A stretch of 12,127 nt of DNA from Cytophagaceae bacterium (GTDB lineage: Bacteria > Bacteroidota > Bacteroidia > Cytophagales > Spirosomataceae): the NCBI GenBank assembly GCA_027485075.1, contig JAIXRT010000165.1, positions 1 through 12,127 of the forward strand. Direction: 5' to 3'. The translations under genes and the position numbers were made by a program. Below, in pieces: positions 1 through 5,655 of the stretch (position 1 is its first letter; each line of letters starts with the position of its first letter). The notes beneath the pieces are model-generated. The model saw only the letters and a program-made list of their open reading frames with translations. It searched no databases and was not told the origin of the DNA.

Positions 1-1296
1 CACATGGTTGCGGATCAAGGATTTGCAGGAGCACAACACAACCTTGCTTTGATGTATGCAGACGGCAGAGGCGTAACAAAAAACGACGCGGAAGCGGTTC
101 GGTTATATCGACTTGCTGCAGAGCAAGGCTATTCACATTCGCAGTACAATCTCGGCTTGAGATATATAAATGGCGAGGGCGTAGCAAAGGACGACGCAGA
201 AGCAGTTCGATTTTTTAGGCTTGCTGCAGTTCAAGGTAATGCGGCAGCGCAAAATAATCTCGGTGCGATGTATGCAAATGGCAGAGGGGTAGCAAGGGAC
301 GACGCGGAAGCGGTTCGGTTATATCGACTTGCTGCAGAGCAAGGCTACTCGATTGCGCAATTTAATCTTGCTGTAATTTATGAAGATGGCACTGGCGTAA
401 CAAAAAACGATGCGGAAGCGGTTCGTTTATATAGACTTGCTGCAGAACAAGGCTACGCAAATGCGCAGTACAATCTTGGTGTGATGTATGCAAATGGCAG
501 AGGTGTAGCAAAGGACGACGCGGAAGCGGTTCGCTTATATCGACTTGCTGCGGATCAAGGACTTGCATCGGCGCATTACAATCTCGGTAATATGTATGAA
601 AAGGGCAGGGGTTCAGCGAGGGACGACGCGGAAGCGGCTCGGTTATATCGACTTGCTGCGGATCAAGGATCTGCGGGAGCACAAATTAATCTCGGTAATA
701 TGTATGCAAATGGCGCAGGCGTAGCGAAGGACGAGGCGGAGGCGGCTCGGTTATATCGACTTGCATCGGATCAAGGTAATGCGATTGCACAATACAATCT
801 CGGTTTCATGTATGTAAATGGCACGGGCGTAGCAAAGAACGTGACGGAGGCAGTTCGGTTATTTCAACTTGCCGCAGCTCAAGGTTACGCAAACGCGAGG
901 TATAATCTTGGTGTGATGTACGCAAATGGCACAGGCGTAGCAAAGAACGAGACGGAAGCAGTTCGGTTATATCGACTTGCATCGGATCAAGGCTATGCAC
1001 CAGCGCAGAACAATCTCGGTGCGATGTATAAAGATGGCAGAGGTGTCCGAAAGAATGATGTGGAGTCGGTTCGGTTGTTTCGACTTGCTGCAGATCAAGG
1101 TTATGCAAATGCACAGTACAATCTCGGCTTGATGTATGCGAATGGTACTGGCTTAGAAAAAAACTATATTCAGGCTTATAAATGGCTGGATATTGCTGCT
1201 GCGGCAGGCAATGATAGTGCGCGGATCACGCGGAATGAATTGAAAAAACGAATGACGGCATCGCAGATAAAAATAGCTGAAAATATTAAAAAATGA
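1..1296 (+). CDS. Sel1-like repeat (SLR/TPR-like) protein, 5' partial
   Basis: The protein is almost entirely Sel1-like repeats, helical hairpins that usually form a protein-protein scaffold. Ten full 36-residue units follow one another, with consensus features such as EAVRLYRLAA-QG, AQYNLG-MYANG-GV and a K/R-D/N pair. A partial unit precedes them and a degenerate unit (AYKWLDIAAAAGN) ends the array before a short basic, helical tail. The frame is open from base 1, so the true start, and any signal peptide, lies upstream; the ATG at 4 lies inside a repeat and is not a credible start. The TGA stop overlaps the ATG of the next gene by 4 bp, suggesting translational coupling. Base composition is lower in GC than the backbone on the right. 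SLR proteins serve in signalling, envelope functions and host interaction, and the partner here cannot be named. The family call is very secure, the role is not. Confidence 0.95.
   Translation, partial: HMVADQGFAGAQHNLALMYADGRGVTKNDAEAVRLYRLAAEQGYSHSQYNLGLRYINGEGVAKDDAEAVRFFRLAAVQGNAAAQNNLGAMYANGRGVARDDAEAVRLYRLAAEQGYSIAQFNLAVIYEDGTGVTKNDAEAVRLYRLAAEQGYANAQYNLGVMYANGRGVAKDDAEAVRLYRLAADQGLASAHYNLGNMYEKGRGSARDDAEAARLYRLAADQGSAGAQINLGNMYANGAGVAKDEAEAARLYRLASDQGNAIAQYNLGFMYVNGTGVAKNVTEAVRLFQLAAAQGYANARYNLGVMYANGTGVAKNETEAVRLYRLASDQGYAPAQNNLGAMYKDGRGVRKNDVESVRLFRLAADQGYANAQYNLGLMYANGTGLEKNYIQAYKWLDIAAAAGNDSARITRNELKKRMTASQIKIAENIKK
85..1164 (+). repeat. Ten tandem 108-bp units encoding Sel1 repeats
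   Basis: In-phase 108-bp units start at 85, 193, 301, 409, 517, 625, 733, 841, 949 and 1057. Several are nearly identical at DNA level: 83-131 and 299-347 match over 49 bases, exactly two units (216 bp) apart. This indicates recent internal duplication or gene conversion and makes unit-number change by recombination likely. Confidence 0.92.
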
Positions 1297-2057
1297 CTGA
1301 GTCACTTATATTACCATCAGCCCTATTGTTATTTCTGTTCGCACGAAAAATATTTGGATTTTCTTTTTCCGAATTCACTGCAGTTTTTGCAATTTTTACT
1401 GCTATTTATACTCTTTCATTTGTGATTGCGTTATTTAAGGTGGGCGTTGATAACATCACCTATTATCACGCATTGTGGGCAGCAATGCTTGGAGTAGGAT
1501 ATTATCTTTACTATCAAGTTTTTATGGTCTGCGGAACTTACTCACTGTGGCTGGAAAAACTTAGGTCGCAACGGCTACCTGAAAACACAGCTCATTTTAT
1601 TGCATTAAAAATGGAGAAGATAGCAGCTGCCAATGCAAAAATTGAGCTATTTCATTCGGATAAAAAAAGAGAATATGACCAAATAAAATTAGATAATCAT
1701 AGGAAAATTATCAGTAAATTGACCACATACATTCAAAATGAATACGAAATTTTTTGTCCAAACAAAACAATTACATTTGAAAAACATTACAGTAATAAAA
1801 ATAATGATATTTTTGATGTTAATTTTTCAATTTATAAAATTTTTATTGAAGAAATTGAAATTCTCAAAATATATTGTGATGGGAATAATGTGAATATTCA
1901 CAGCTCTTTCAAAAGTATGTTGAATAAATCAAAAAAATTTAAAAATGTTGGGTGGAAAAATAGAACTACTGGTGACAACAACCTTCATTATGCATCAAAA
2001 TTTTGTTTAGAAATTTTGAAAAATTACTGCAAATTAGAACCAAAACTTTTTTTGTAA
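1293..2057 (+). CDS. Small membrane protein with long cytoplasmic-type C-terminal region, unknown family
   Basis: I do not recognise this 254-aa protein. The N-terminal third is hydrophobic, with about three likely membrane segments near residues 5-20, 26-48 and 57-80. The following 170 residues are polar and rich in Lys, Asn, Ile and Glu, with a probable helical or coiled stretch (residues about 100-150). The ATG start overlaps the TGA of the Sel1 gene by 4 bp, so the two are probably co-translated and may act together: a membrane anchor plus a repeat scaffold is the simple inference. The second half is markedly AT-rich, much more than either neighbour, which suggests acquisition from a low-GC source. 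No catalytic motif is visible. The reading frame is well supported by length, overlap and composition; the function is open. Confidence 0.8.
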   Translation: MTESLILPSALLLFLFARKIFGFSFSEFTAVFAIFTAIYTLSFVIALFKVGVDNITYYHALWAAMLGVGYYLYYQVFMVCGTYSLWLEKLRSQRLPENTAHFIALKMEKIAAANAKIELFHSDKKREYDQIKLDNHRKIISKLTTYIQNEYEIFCPNKTITFEKHYSNKNNDIFDVNFSIYKIFIEEIEILKIYCDGNNVNIHSSFKSMLNKSKKFKNVGWKNRTTGDNNLHYASKFCLEILKNYCKLEPKLFL

Positions 2058-2123
2058 GCGTAGAAATAAAAAGAATTTTTGACCAGAATATATCGCAGCT
2101 CACCTTGCTGATGTAAACTGCAT

Positions 2124-2285
2124 TTAAACGAGGTTCGCGCCCTCAGATATGAGCAGCTTTCCATACAAAGCCTTAGCCATCTGAATTGCCTCGTGAGCGT
2201 TCGTCGCTGTGACATACTGCTTTCCAAAGCCAGCCCCAGCTTCATCCTTATAGCGCACTAGCACCCACCACTGTCTTGCTTGCAT
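2124..2285 (-). CDS. Small 53-aa hypothetical protein downstream of the integrase
   Basis: A short open frame runs from an ATG at 2285 to a TAA at 2124, 22 bp after the integrase stop and in the same direction, so the two are likely co-transcribed. The product begins MQARQWWVLVRYKDEAG and continues through FGKQYVTATNAHEAIQMAK, with a compact alternation of beta-strand-like and helical sequence (QYVTATNAHEAIQMAKAL reads as strand-turn-helix). The well-formed globular pattern, the paired Trp near the N-terminus and the normal codon usage argue for a true gene; a 73-aa frame overlapping it on the same strand (2024-2245) looks random. The sequence resembles small conserved proteins I associate with similar integrated elements, but I cannot name a family. 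Role unknown; a small DNA-binding or recombination accessory factor is a guess from position. Confidence 0.65.
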   Translation of the reverse strand: MQARQWWVLVRYKDEAGAGFGKQYVTATNAHEAIQMAKALYGKLLISEGANLV

Positions 2286-2307
2286 AGTTACTGCCTACTT
2301 CCCTTCT

Positions 2308-2874
2308 TCAAATCACATTGACCGCGTTTGCCAATTGCTCATCACTGACCCAGCAATATCCAGCTGTTGTAGCGATGTTCGCATGACCCATTGCTTGCTG
2401 AATTGTTGCCATCCCAATGCCAGCAGCGTTCAAGCGTGTTGCAAATGTCCTTCTGCCTGAATGACTGCTCGTTTTGATACCAGCGGCTGCGTAGATCGCT
2501 TTGAGGCGTAAGCTGAGACTGATGTTGCTGAAATGCCCCATAGTACGACTGCTACGAATGAACGCTTTGCTATCATCAAGCTGGCTAATCTGAGCGAGAT
2601 ATTGATTTAGGATTTTGCGAAGTTCATCTGAGATGAAAACCCTGCGTGAGCGATTGCCCTTCGTTTGATGCTTGCTGAGATTAATGACAGCTACTGCCCG
2701 TCCATCAATGCCACGCACATCTGAAATCTTCAAAGCTGCAATCTCTCCGATGCGCATCCCAGCTAGTACACTAAGCGACAGTGCAACACGGTCACGCAGA
2801 CCGTTATTTCCTGTGTCAGCGATACGCATCACTCGTTTGATTTCGTCTTTAGTAAGGACTTTAGCTTTTGCCAT
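2308..2874 (-). CDS. Tyrosine recombinase / phage-type integrase, catalytic domain only
   Basis: This 188-aa protein is a site-specific tyrosine recombinase that would integrate and excise the element. All six catalytic positions can be read: R41 (in AGMRIGEIAAL), K72 in the beta-hairpin (HQTKGNRSRR), H138 and R141 (SHSGRRTFAT), H164 (QAMGHANIATT) and the nucleophile Y173. The catalytic domain fills the whole length, so the usual N-terminal core-binding and arm-binding domains are absent, as in FimB/FimE-size recombinases (about 200 aa). The ATG at 2874 is preceded by a weak purine-rich site (AGATAGGT) and no longer in-frame extension is visible, so the short form is probably native rather than truncated. 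It is transcribed leftward, with the 53-aa gene behind it. A perfect 8-bp inverted repeat lies just upstream and may bind a regulator. Confidence 0.93.
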   Translation of the reverse strand: MAKAKVLTKDEIKRVMRIADTGNNGLRDRVALSLSVLAGMRIGEIAALKISDVRGIDGRAVAVINLSKHQTKGNRSRRVFISDELRKILNQYLAQISQLDDSKAFIRSSRTMGHFSNISLSLRLKAIYAAAGIKTSSHSGRRTFATRLNAAGIGMATIQQAMGHANIATTAGYCWVSDEQLANAVNVI

Positions 2875-2882
2875 TTTACCTA

Positions 2883-2909
2883 TCTCTCATAAACTTTTGT
2901 GATGAGAGA
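2883..2909. promoter_or_regulatory. Inverted repeat upstream of the integrase
   Basis: TCTCTCAT (2883-2890) and ATGAGAGA (2902-2909) form perfect 8-bp arms around an 11-nt loop, 9 bp upstream of the integrase ATG and overlapping its leader. It could be an operator, an mRNA hairpin limiting integrase translation, or a recombinase site. Further right, GGAAAACC near 2933 and GGTTTCC near 2965 form a second, imperfect inverted pair. Confidence 0.45.
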
Positions 2910-3071
2910 AATATAAATTAATCATAGACTTAGGAAAACCGATTTCCTCCAAAATGATTGTGTTGGTTTCCAATAGTTTCAGTGTTTTTCATTAACTTTG
3001 AGCTATTTGTTTATTTGACGCCTGTGAGCTGCATCAGCAAAGCAGGCTTGATAAAATTTCTTGCTTCGCCA

Positions 3072-3084
3072 TGACCAGTGGTCA
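3072..3084. promoter_or_regulatory. Palindrome upstream of the 3109 gene, candidate operator
   Basis: TGACCA-G-TGGTCA is a perfect 6-bp inverted repeat with a single central base, 24 bp before the ATG of the 3109 gene and just upstream of its ribosome binding site (GGGAGG, about 3097-3102). Its size and place suit a dimeric repressor operator. No clear -10/-35 pair was found, so this is position-based inference. Confidence 0.35.
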
Positions 3085-3108
3085 AATTAGGGGCAAGGGA
3101 GGAATGGC

Positions 3109-3588
3109 ATGAGCTTTTACAGCACTTTGGCAGATGCATATGATGATTTGGTTTTAGAGCAACTGAGCGATATTCTAACCGAATATCCCAAAGTTTGCGG
3201 AGAAACCGAAATATACCCACAATTTCTTGATGCATTTAACGAAAGAATGAAAATTCTTTATCTCATTAGCAGAGCAACAACAGATTTTCCTCCGTTATTA
3301 AATTGGAGCGATAAGCAGTATGAAACGGGATACGCCCGCTGTTTCATTCTTCCTTTTTTGAATGGTGATGAAATTTCAGAGATTCGTTGTGACGTTGAAA
3401 AAAACGATAGATTGGGGATTATAATTGAATTCATTTCTGAAATAGCAAAATTAAACGAGGATATTAAAAAATACATAATACTATTTTCTGAAGAGGCTGA
3501 TGAAAATGAAGGAAACGACGAAATTCCCGAATACATTAGCGATGCTTATCCTTTTGCAAGAGTTCTTCATTCAATGACATCTGATTAA
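3109..3588 (+). CDS. Unknown acidic 159-aa protein, candidate cargo gene
   Basis: I do not recognise a family. The ATG at 3109 has a strong ribosome binding site (AAGGGAGG, 6-nt spacing), so the start is secure. The protein is soluble-looking, strongly acidic and mostly helical: an N-terminal helical region (MSFYSTLADAYDDLVLEQ), a middle segment with Trp and aromatic residues (LLNWSDKQYETGYARCF), a helix-rich stretch with alternating Ile/Glu/Lys, and an acidic C-terminus (EEADENEGNDE). No membrane segment, signal peptide or metal motif is visible. It stands alone on the + strand between the divergent integrase and the convergent rep gene, with its own upstream palindrome, and is AT-rich. This suggests an independently expressed cargo gene such as an immunity, antitoxin, anti-defence or defence factor, but nothing in the sequence proves any of these. 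Confidence 0.72.
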   Translation: MSFYSTLADAYDDLVLEQLSDILTEYPKVCGETEIYPQFLDAFNERMKILYLISRATTDFPPLLNWSDKQYETGYARCFILPFLNGDEISEIRCDVEKNDRLGIIIEFISEIAKLNEDIKKYIILFSEEADENEGNDEIPEYISDAYPFARVLHSMTSD

Positions 3589-3602
3589 TTTTGGGTATTA
3601 TA

Positions 3603-3637
3603 ATGACATGCGCTGAAATCACTCAGCACATCGTCAT
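3603..3637. terminator. Stem-loop between convergent 3109 gene and rep
   Basis: ATGAC-ATG-C-GCTGA (3603-3616) pairs with TCAGC-A-CAT-C-GTCAT (3623-3637): about 13 base pairs with one mismatch, one bulge and a 6-nt loop. It lies between two genes that end toward each other, so a bidirectional terminator is the simplest reading. It lacks a clear T-tract, and its position next to rep leaves open a role as a single-strand or double-strand replication origin. Confidence 0.45.
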
Positions 3638-3677
3638 CTCCAGAAGACGCATCATTTCACCACAGCATAGCCGTCAG

Positions 3678-4280
3678 TTAGTTTGCGTTGCGCCTATTGT
3701 ATCGCTGCTCTGCACGTTCAACGTGCTTATCAAAGGCAATCGCTGCATCATTGAGATGCTGAAAGCGATTGGCAGCTAACCTAAGCAAGTTCGCTGCATT
3801 TTGACGCATAGCTGCTGCGTCTTTGGGCAGATGCGTAAGCTTTTCGCAGAAGCCATTCATCTCGTAGCCGTGATCTTCGTGCATCAGATATGCTGATACC
3901 TTCTGTATGTTGAACACAGGCAATATCTCGTTCTGATCAGCTATTGCTCCACCAACATGCTCCATGCTTGCCCAAAGTGCATTAAGCAGAATGCAGAACT
4001 CTCGCATGTCACCATCAACTTTTGCGAGAAAGTGTATGTGTGGATTGTCAGCATTGCTGCCTGTGTGGGCATAAACAAAGCGTGGCAATCTCTGCTGAAC
4101 GCCAGTGCTTTTTCCATAGCAAAGCCTGTCCACAACATTCCAGAACAACGCCCATTTACGTTGTGCTTCAACGAATGATGGCTTGCGCTGCACTGAGAAA
4201 TTCAGAGTGCCGTAGATATTCCAGTCTTCAGATGTTGCCCAATCAGACCAGCCCTTTTTTACGTTGAAAATGTAACTCAA
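3678..4280 (-). CDS. HUH (Tyr-1) replication initiator-like endonuclease
   Basis: The 200-aa product carries the three motifs of HUH rolling-circle Rep endonucleases in order: motif I (IYGTLNF, residues 22-28), the metal-binding His-x-His (NPHIHFLAKV, H81 and H83) and a single catalytic-type Tyr (SAYLMHEDHG, Y131). Such proteins nick one strand at a hairpin origin, stay covalently bound through Tyr and start rolling-circle replication. The length is small but matches minimal Reps of plasmids and ssDNA phages; no helicase domain is present. I choose the TTG at 4280 because AGAGGT stands 4 nt upstream; the longer frame to 4352 would translate through the palindrome and is unlikely. It is divergent from the 4364 gene and shares mirror-image leader sequence with it. 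A weak start codon and palindrome suggest tight dosage control. The subfamily (plasmid, inovirus-like, other) is not certain. Confidence 0.78.
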   Translation of the reverse strand: MSYIFNVKKGWSDWATSEDWNIYGTLNFSVQRKPSFVEAQRKWALFWNVVDRLCYGKSTGVQQRLPRFVYAHTGSNADNPHIHFLAKVDGDMREFCILLNALWASMEHVGGAIADQNEILPVFNIQKVSAYLMHEDHGYEMNGFCEKLTHLPKDAAAMRQNAANLLRLAANRFQHLNDAAIAFDKHVERAEQRYNRRNAN

Positions 4281-4290
4281 TTGAACCTCT

Positions 4291-4352
4291 TTGATAAATA
4301 TACTCAGGAGAGCTTGTTTTTCACAAACAAGATCACTCTCCGTATTTATCAA
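4291..4352. promoter_or_regulatory. 62-nt interrupted palindrome between rep and the 4364 gene: candidate origin or divergent operator
   Basis: TTGATAAATA (4291-4300) mirrors TATTTATCAA (4343-4352); GGAGAG plus CTTGTTT (4307-4319) mirrors AAACAAG (4325-4331) and CTCTCC (4336-4341), with the 5-nt loop TTCAC and small bulges (4301-4306, 4332-4335, 4342). About 23 base pairs could form a cruciform. On both sides the palindrome is followed by a similar leader: TATTTATCAA, a GAGGT ribosome site, then a TTG start. Possible overlapping promoters have -35-like boxes in the loop (TTCACA for +, GTGAAA for -) and AT-rich -10-like boxes in the outer arms; these matches are weak. A Rep nicking site, an autoregulatory operator, or both, are plausible. 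Confidence 0.6.
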
Positions 4353-4353
4353 C

Positions 4354-4359
4354 GGAGGT
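4354..4359 (+). promoter_or_regulatory. Ribosome binding site fixing a TTG start
   Basis: GGAGGT lies 4 nt before the TTG at 4364. The first in-frame ATG (4382) is 22 nt away, too far, so this site decides in favour of the TTG start. Confidence 0.65.
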
Positions 4360-4363
4360 CACA

Positions 4364-4666
4364 TTGCGTAAAAAACTGATCATGGAAGCCTTTGATCTGC
4401 TCAAATCAAAAGGCATTGTTTCAAGTGAATCTGAGTTCTCAGAATACTGGCTGGCTCACAGCGAATGCTATTTACGAACGCTACGCATGAAGAGAGCCGA
4501 ACCCAGCATGGGTGTGCTAGCTATCTGTGCTAGTAGGCTACAGAAGGCTGGCGAGGAGATTATGTCATCTCCCCGTCATCGCCATGTCGGTCAGCATTTC
4601 ATTGAACTCAGTGAGCGTTGCCATAAGCTCGTCAATGAAGATGCAATTGAGCTGGAGCTGATATAG
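4364..4666 (+). CDS. Small conserved protein, resembles DUF6626
   Basis: This 100-aa protein starts at TTG with a strong GGAGGT site. The pattern of an N-terminal helix (EAFDLLKSKGIVSSESEFS), the motif FSEYWLAHSECYLRTLRMK, then a small-residue helix (AEPSMGVLAICASRLQKAG) and a C-terminal helix (HFIELSERCHKLVNE) matches what I recall of the DUF6626 family, found in plasmid- and phage-like elements. The middle part (EFSEYWLAHSECYLRTLR) reads like a winged or helix-turn-helix recognition region, with conserved aromatic and Arg residues, so a DNA-binding regulator acting on the adjacent palindrome is a reasonable inference. It is divergent from rep and convergent with the 4688 gene. The name is from memory of the family and should be treated as moderately sure. 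Confidence 0.75.
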   Translation: MRKKLIMEAFDLLKSKGIVSSESEFSEYWLAHSECYLRTLRMKRAEPSMGVLAICASRLQKAGEEIMSSPRHRHVGQHFIELSERCHKLVNEDAIELELI

Positions 4667-4671
4667 GTCTG

Positions 4672-4689
4672 AGCTTTGCGTTAAAAGCT
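4672..4689. terminator. Short stem-loop between convergent genes
   Basis: AGCTTT (4672-4677) and AAAGCT (4684-4689) form a perfect 6-bp stem with a 6-nt loop in the 21-bp gap between two converging stop codons, overlapping the stop of the - strand gene. It is a weak bidirectional terminator at best. Confidence 0.3.
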
Positions 4690-5056
4690 ACACGGATTTG
4701 CCAACGAGCTTTGCAATCTCTACATCGTGAAATTGGTATGGCATTATTTCATCAACGTCATCATCGTAGAACAAACATTCGTGTTCTTCACCGTCCTCAA
4801 AATCCGTGTAAACATTGCAATACAACGTTGTAAAAGATGTGACGTAAACACCGTCGTAGCTCTCAAATCTCATATATATTGAGCCCGTAATTGTATCCTT
4901 GAACGACAACATGAAGTCATCAACGTGGAATGTCATTTTGTCAGATAGGTTTCCGACAATTTTGTCCTGCACATTATACCCTCTATCATAACGTACGATG
5001 TGAACGAGGCTGCCAGAACGAACATAGTATTCAAAATCAAGGTCTTCATTTTCCAT
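4688..5056 (-). CDS. Unknown acidic 122-aa protein, candidate cargo gene
   Basis: No family recognised. The product is strongly acidic, beta-rich and ends in a cluster of acidic residues (DFEDGEEHECLFYDDDVDE) followed by a short helix. I choose the ATG at 5056 because AGAGGA stands 8 nt upstream; a longer form from 5113 would begin in a G/C homopolymer and lacks a good site. No signal peptide or membrane segment is visible. It lies 58 bp behind the 5115 gene on the same strand, so the two are likely an operon, and it converges with the 4364 gene. High negative charge in a small element-borne protein is compatible with a DNA-mimic or inhibitor role, but this is speculation from composition only. 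Confidence 0.7.
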   Translation of the reverse strand: MENEDLDFEYYVRSGSLVHIVRYDRGYNVQDKIVGNLSDKMTFHVDDFMLSFKDTITGSIYMRFESYDGVYVTSFTTLYCNVYTDFEDGEEHECLFYDDDVDEIMPYQFHDVEIAKLVGKSV

Positions 5057-5114
5057 TTTATAAATCCTCTTTTGCCTCATGAAGGCATCATATGTTTTTG
5101 CGGGGGGGCACATA

Positions 5115-5522
5115 TCAACGCATGTAAGGAACTCGCTGACGCCAAATCTCGGGCGTCGTAGCCGTCACGACCTGATTCATAGCGCGGGCGAAAAGGTACA
5201 GCTTCTTATCCTTAACCCGCTTGTTTGCAGGCACCTGAGCTTTTGCGGTGCAGATAAATTCACCACCAGCGCCAAGCTCTAGATTTGCGTAATTGAAGGC
5301 TACATTTGCGCTTGCATATGCTTCTGCCATCACGCTTTTGAGACCGTAGTCGTTTTCAAACATCCACCGCTCACCGAAGAGGCTGCTAAGGTCCACGAAA
5401 GGGTCCTCGCAACGAATGTGATACTTCTTGTGGGCAAAGTCTTTGACGCACTGAGTGTAGATCAGCAGTGCCTGTGCCTTTTCATCTTCGGCGAGTGCGT
5501 AGGCTTGTTCAATGTAATCCAT
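5115..5522 (-). CDS. Unknown 135-aa protein, first gene of a two-gene cargo operon
   Basis: No family recognised. The ATG at 5522 is preceded by a good purine-rich site (AGAAGGAAG), which I prefer over the upstream start at 5585 that would add a Lys/Arg-rich leader. The N-terminal half is helical (MDYIEQAYALAEDEKAQA), the centre contains aromatic residues and an Ala-rich helix (SVMAEAYASANVAFNYANLE), and the C-terminal half is basic (KRVKDKKLYLFARAMNQV). It is soluble-looking, with no obvious catalytic motif. It is transcribed leftward, divergent from the 5656 gene, and followed by the acidic 4688 gene. A small mixed-charge protein paired with a small acidic one recalls toxin-antitoxin or effector-inhibitor pairs, but no specific similarity supports that. 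Confidence 0.72.
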   Translation of the reverse strand: MDYIEQAYALAEDEKAQALLIYTQCVKDFAHKKYHIRCEDPFVDLSSLFGERWMFENDYGLKSVMAEAYASANVAFNYANLELGAGGEFICTAKAQVPANKRVKDKKLYLFARAMNQVVTATTPEIWRQRVPYMR

Positions 5523-5598
5523 AACTTTCTTCCTTCTCTTTTTTAGAATGAAAAGGTGAATTCCTTTCTCCATTCTATATTTCACACTACCATAAATA

Positions 5599-5643
5599 TG
5601 ATGCCTTCTGAGTTTTGCATTGACGTGCGTCGATGTGGCATCA
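5599..5643. promoter_or_regulatory. Dyad in the divergent 5522/5656 promoter region
   Basis: TGATGCC (5599-5605) and GGCATCA (5637-5643) are perfect 7-bp inverted arms 31 nt apart. Inside them GACG-TG-CGTC (5622-5631) is a second small dyad. This is the shared upstream region of two divergent transcription units and may hold operators; no confident promoter boxes were found. Confidence 0.35.
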
Positions 5644-5655
5644 ATAGGTAAAACT

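Noticed and set aside
362..1114. Minus-strand frames of 106 and 102 aa opposite the Sel1 gene
   Set aside because: They are antisense shadows of the 108-bp repeats and repeat the same low-complexity peptide with Leu, His and Pro in each unit.
85..1164. Regular repeats resembling a CRISPR array
   Set aside because: The units are 108 bp, contiguous and coding for Sel1 repeats in one frame, without spacers.
2024..2245. 73-aa minus-strand frame
   Set aside because: It overlaps the better supported 53-aa frame and the end of the 254-aa gene and has no protein-like pattern.
4281..4352. Longer start of rep at 4352
   Set aside because: It would translate through the palindrome, has no ribosome site, and the TTG at 4280 has AGAGGT at good spacing.
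5102..5108. Run of seven G as a phase-variation switch for the cargo genes
   Set aside because: It lies between the stop of the 5115 gene and the preferred start of the 4688 gene, so slippage would not change either protein.
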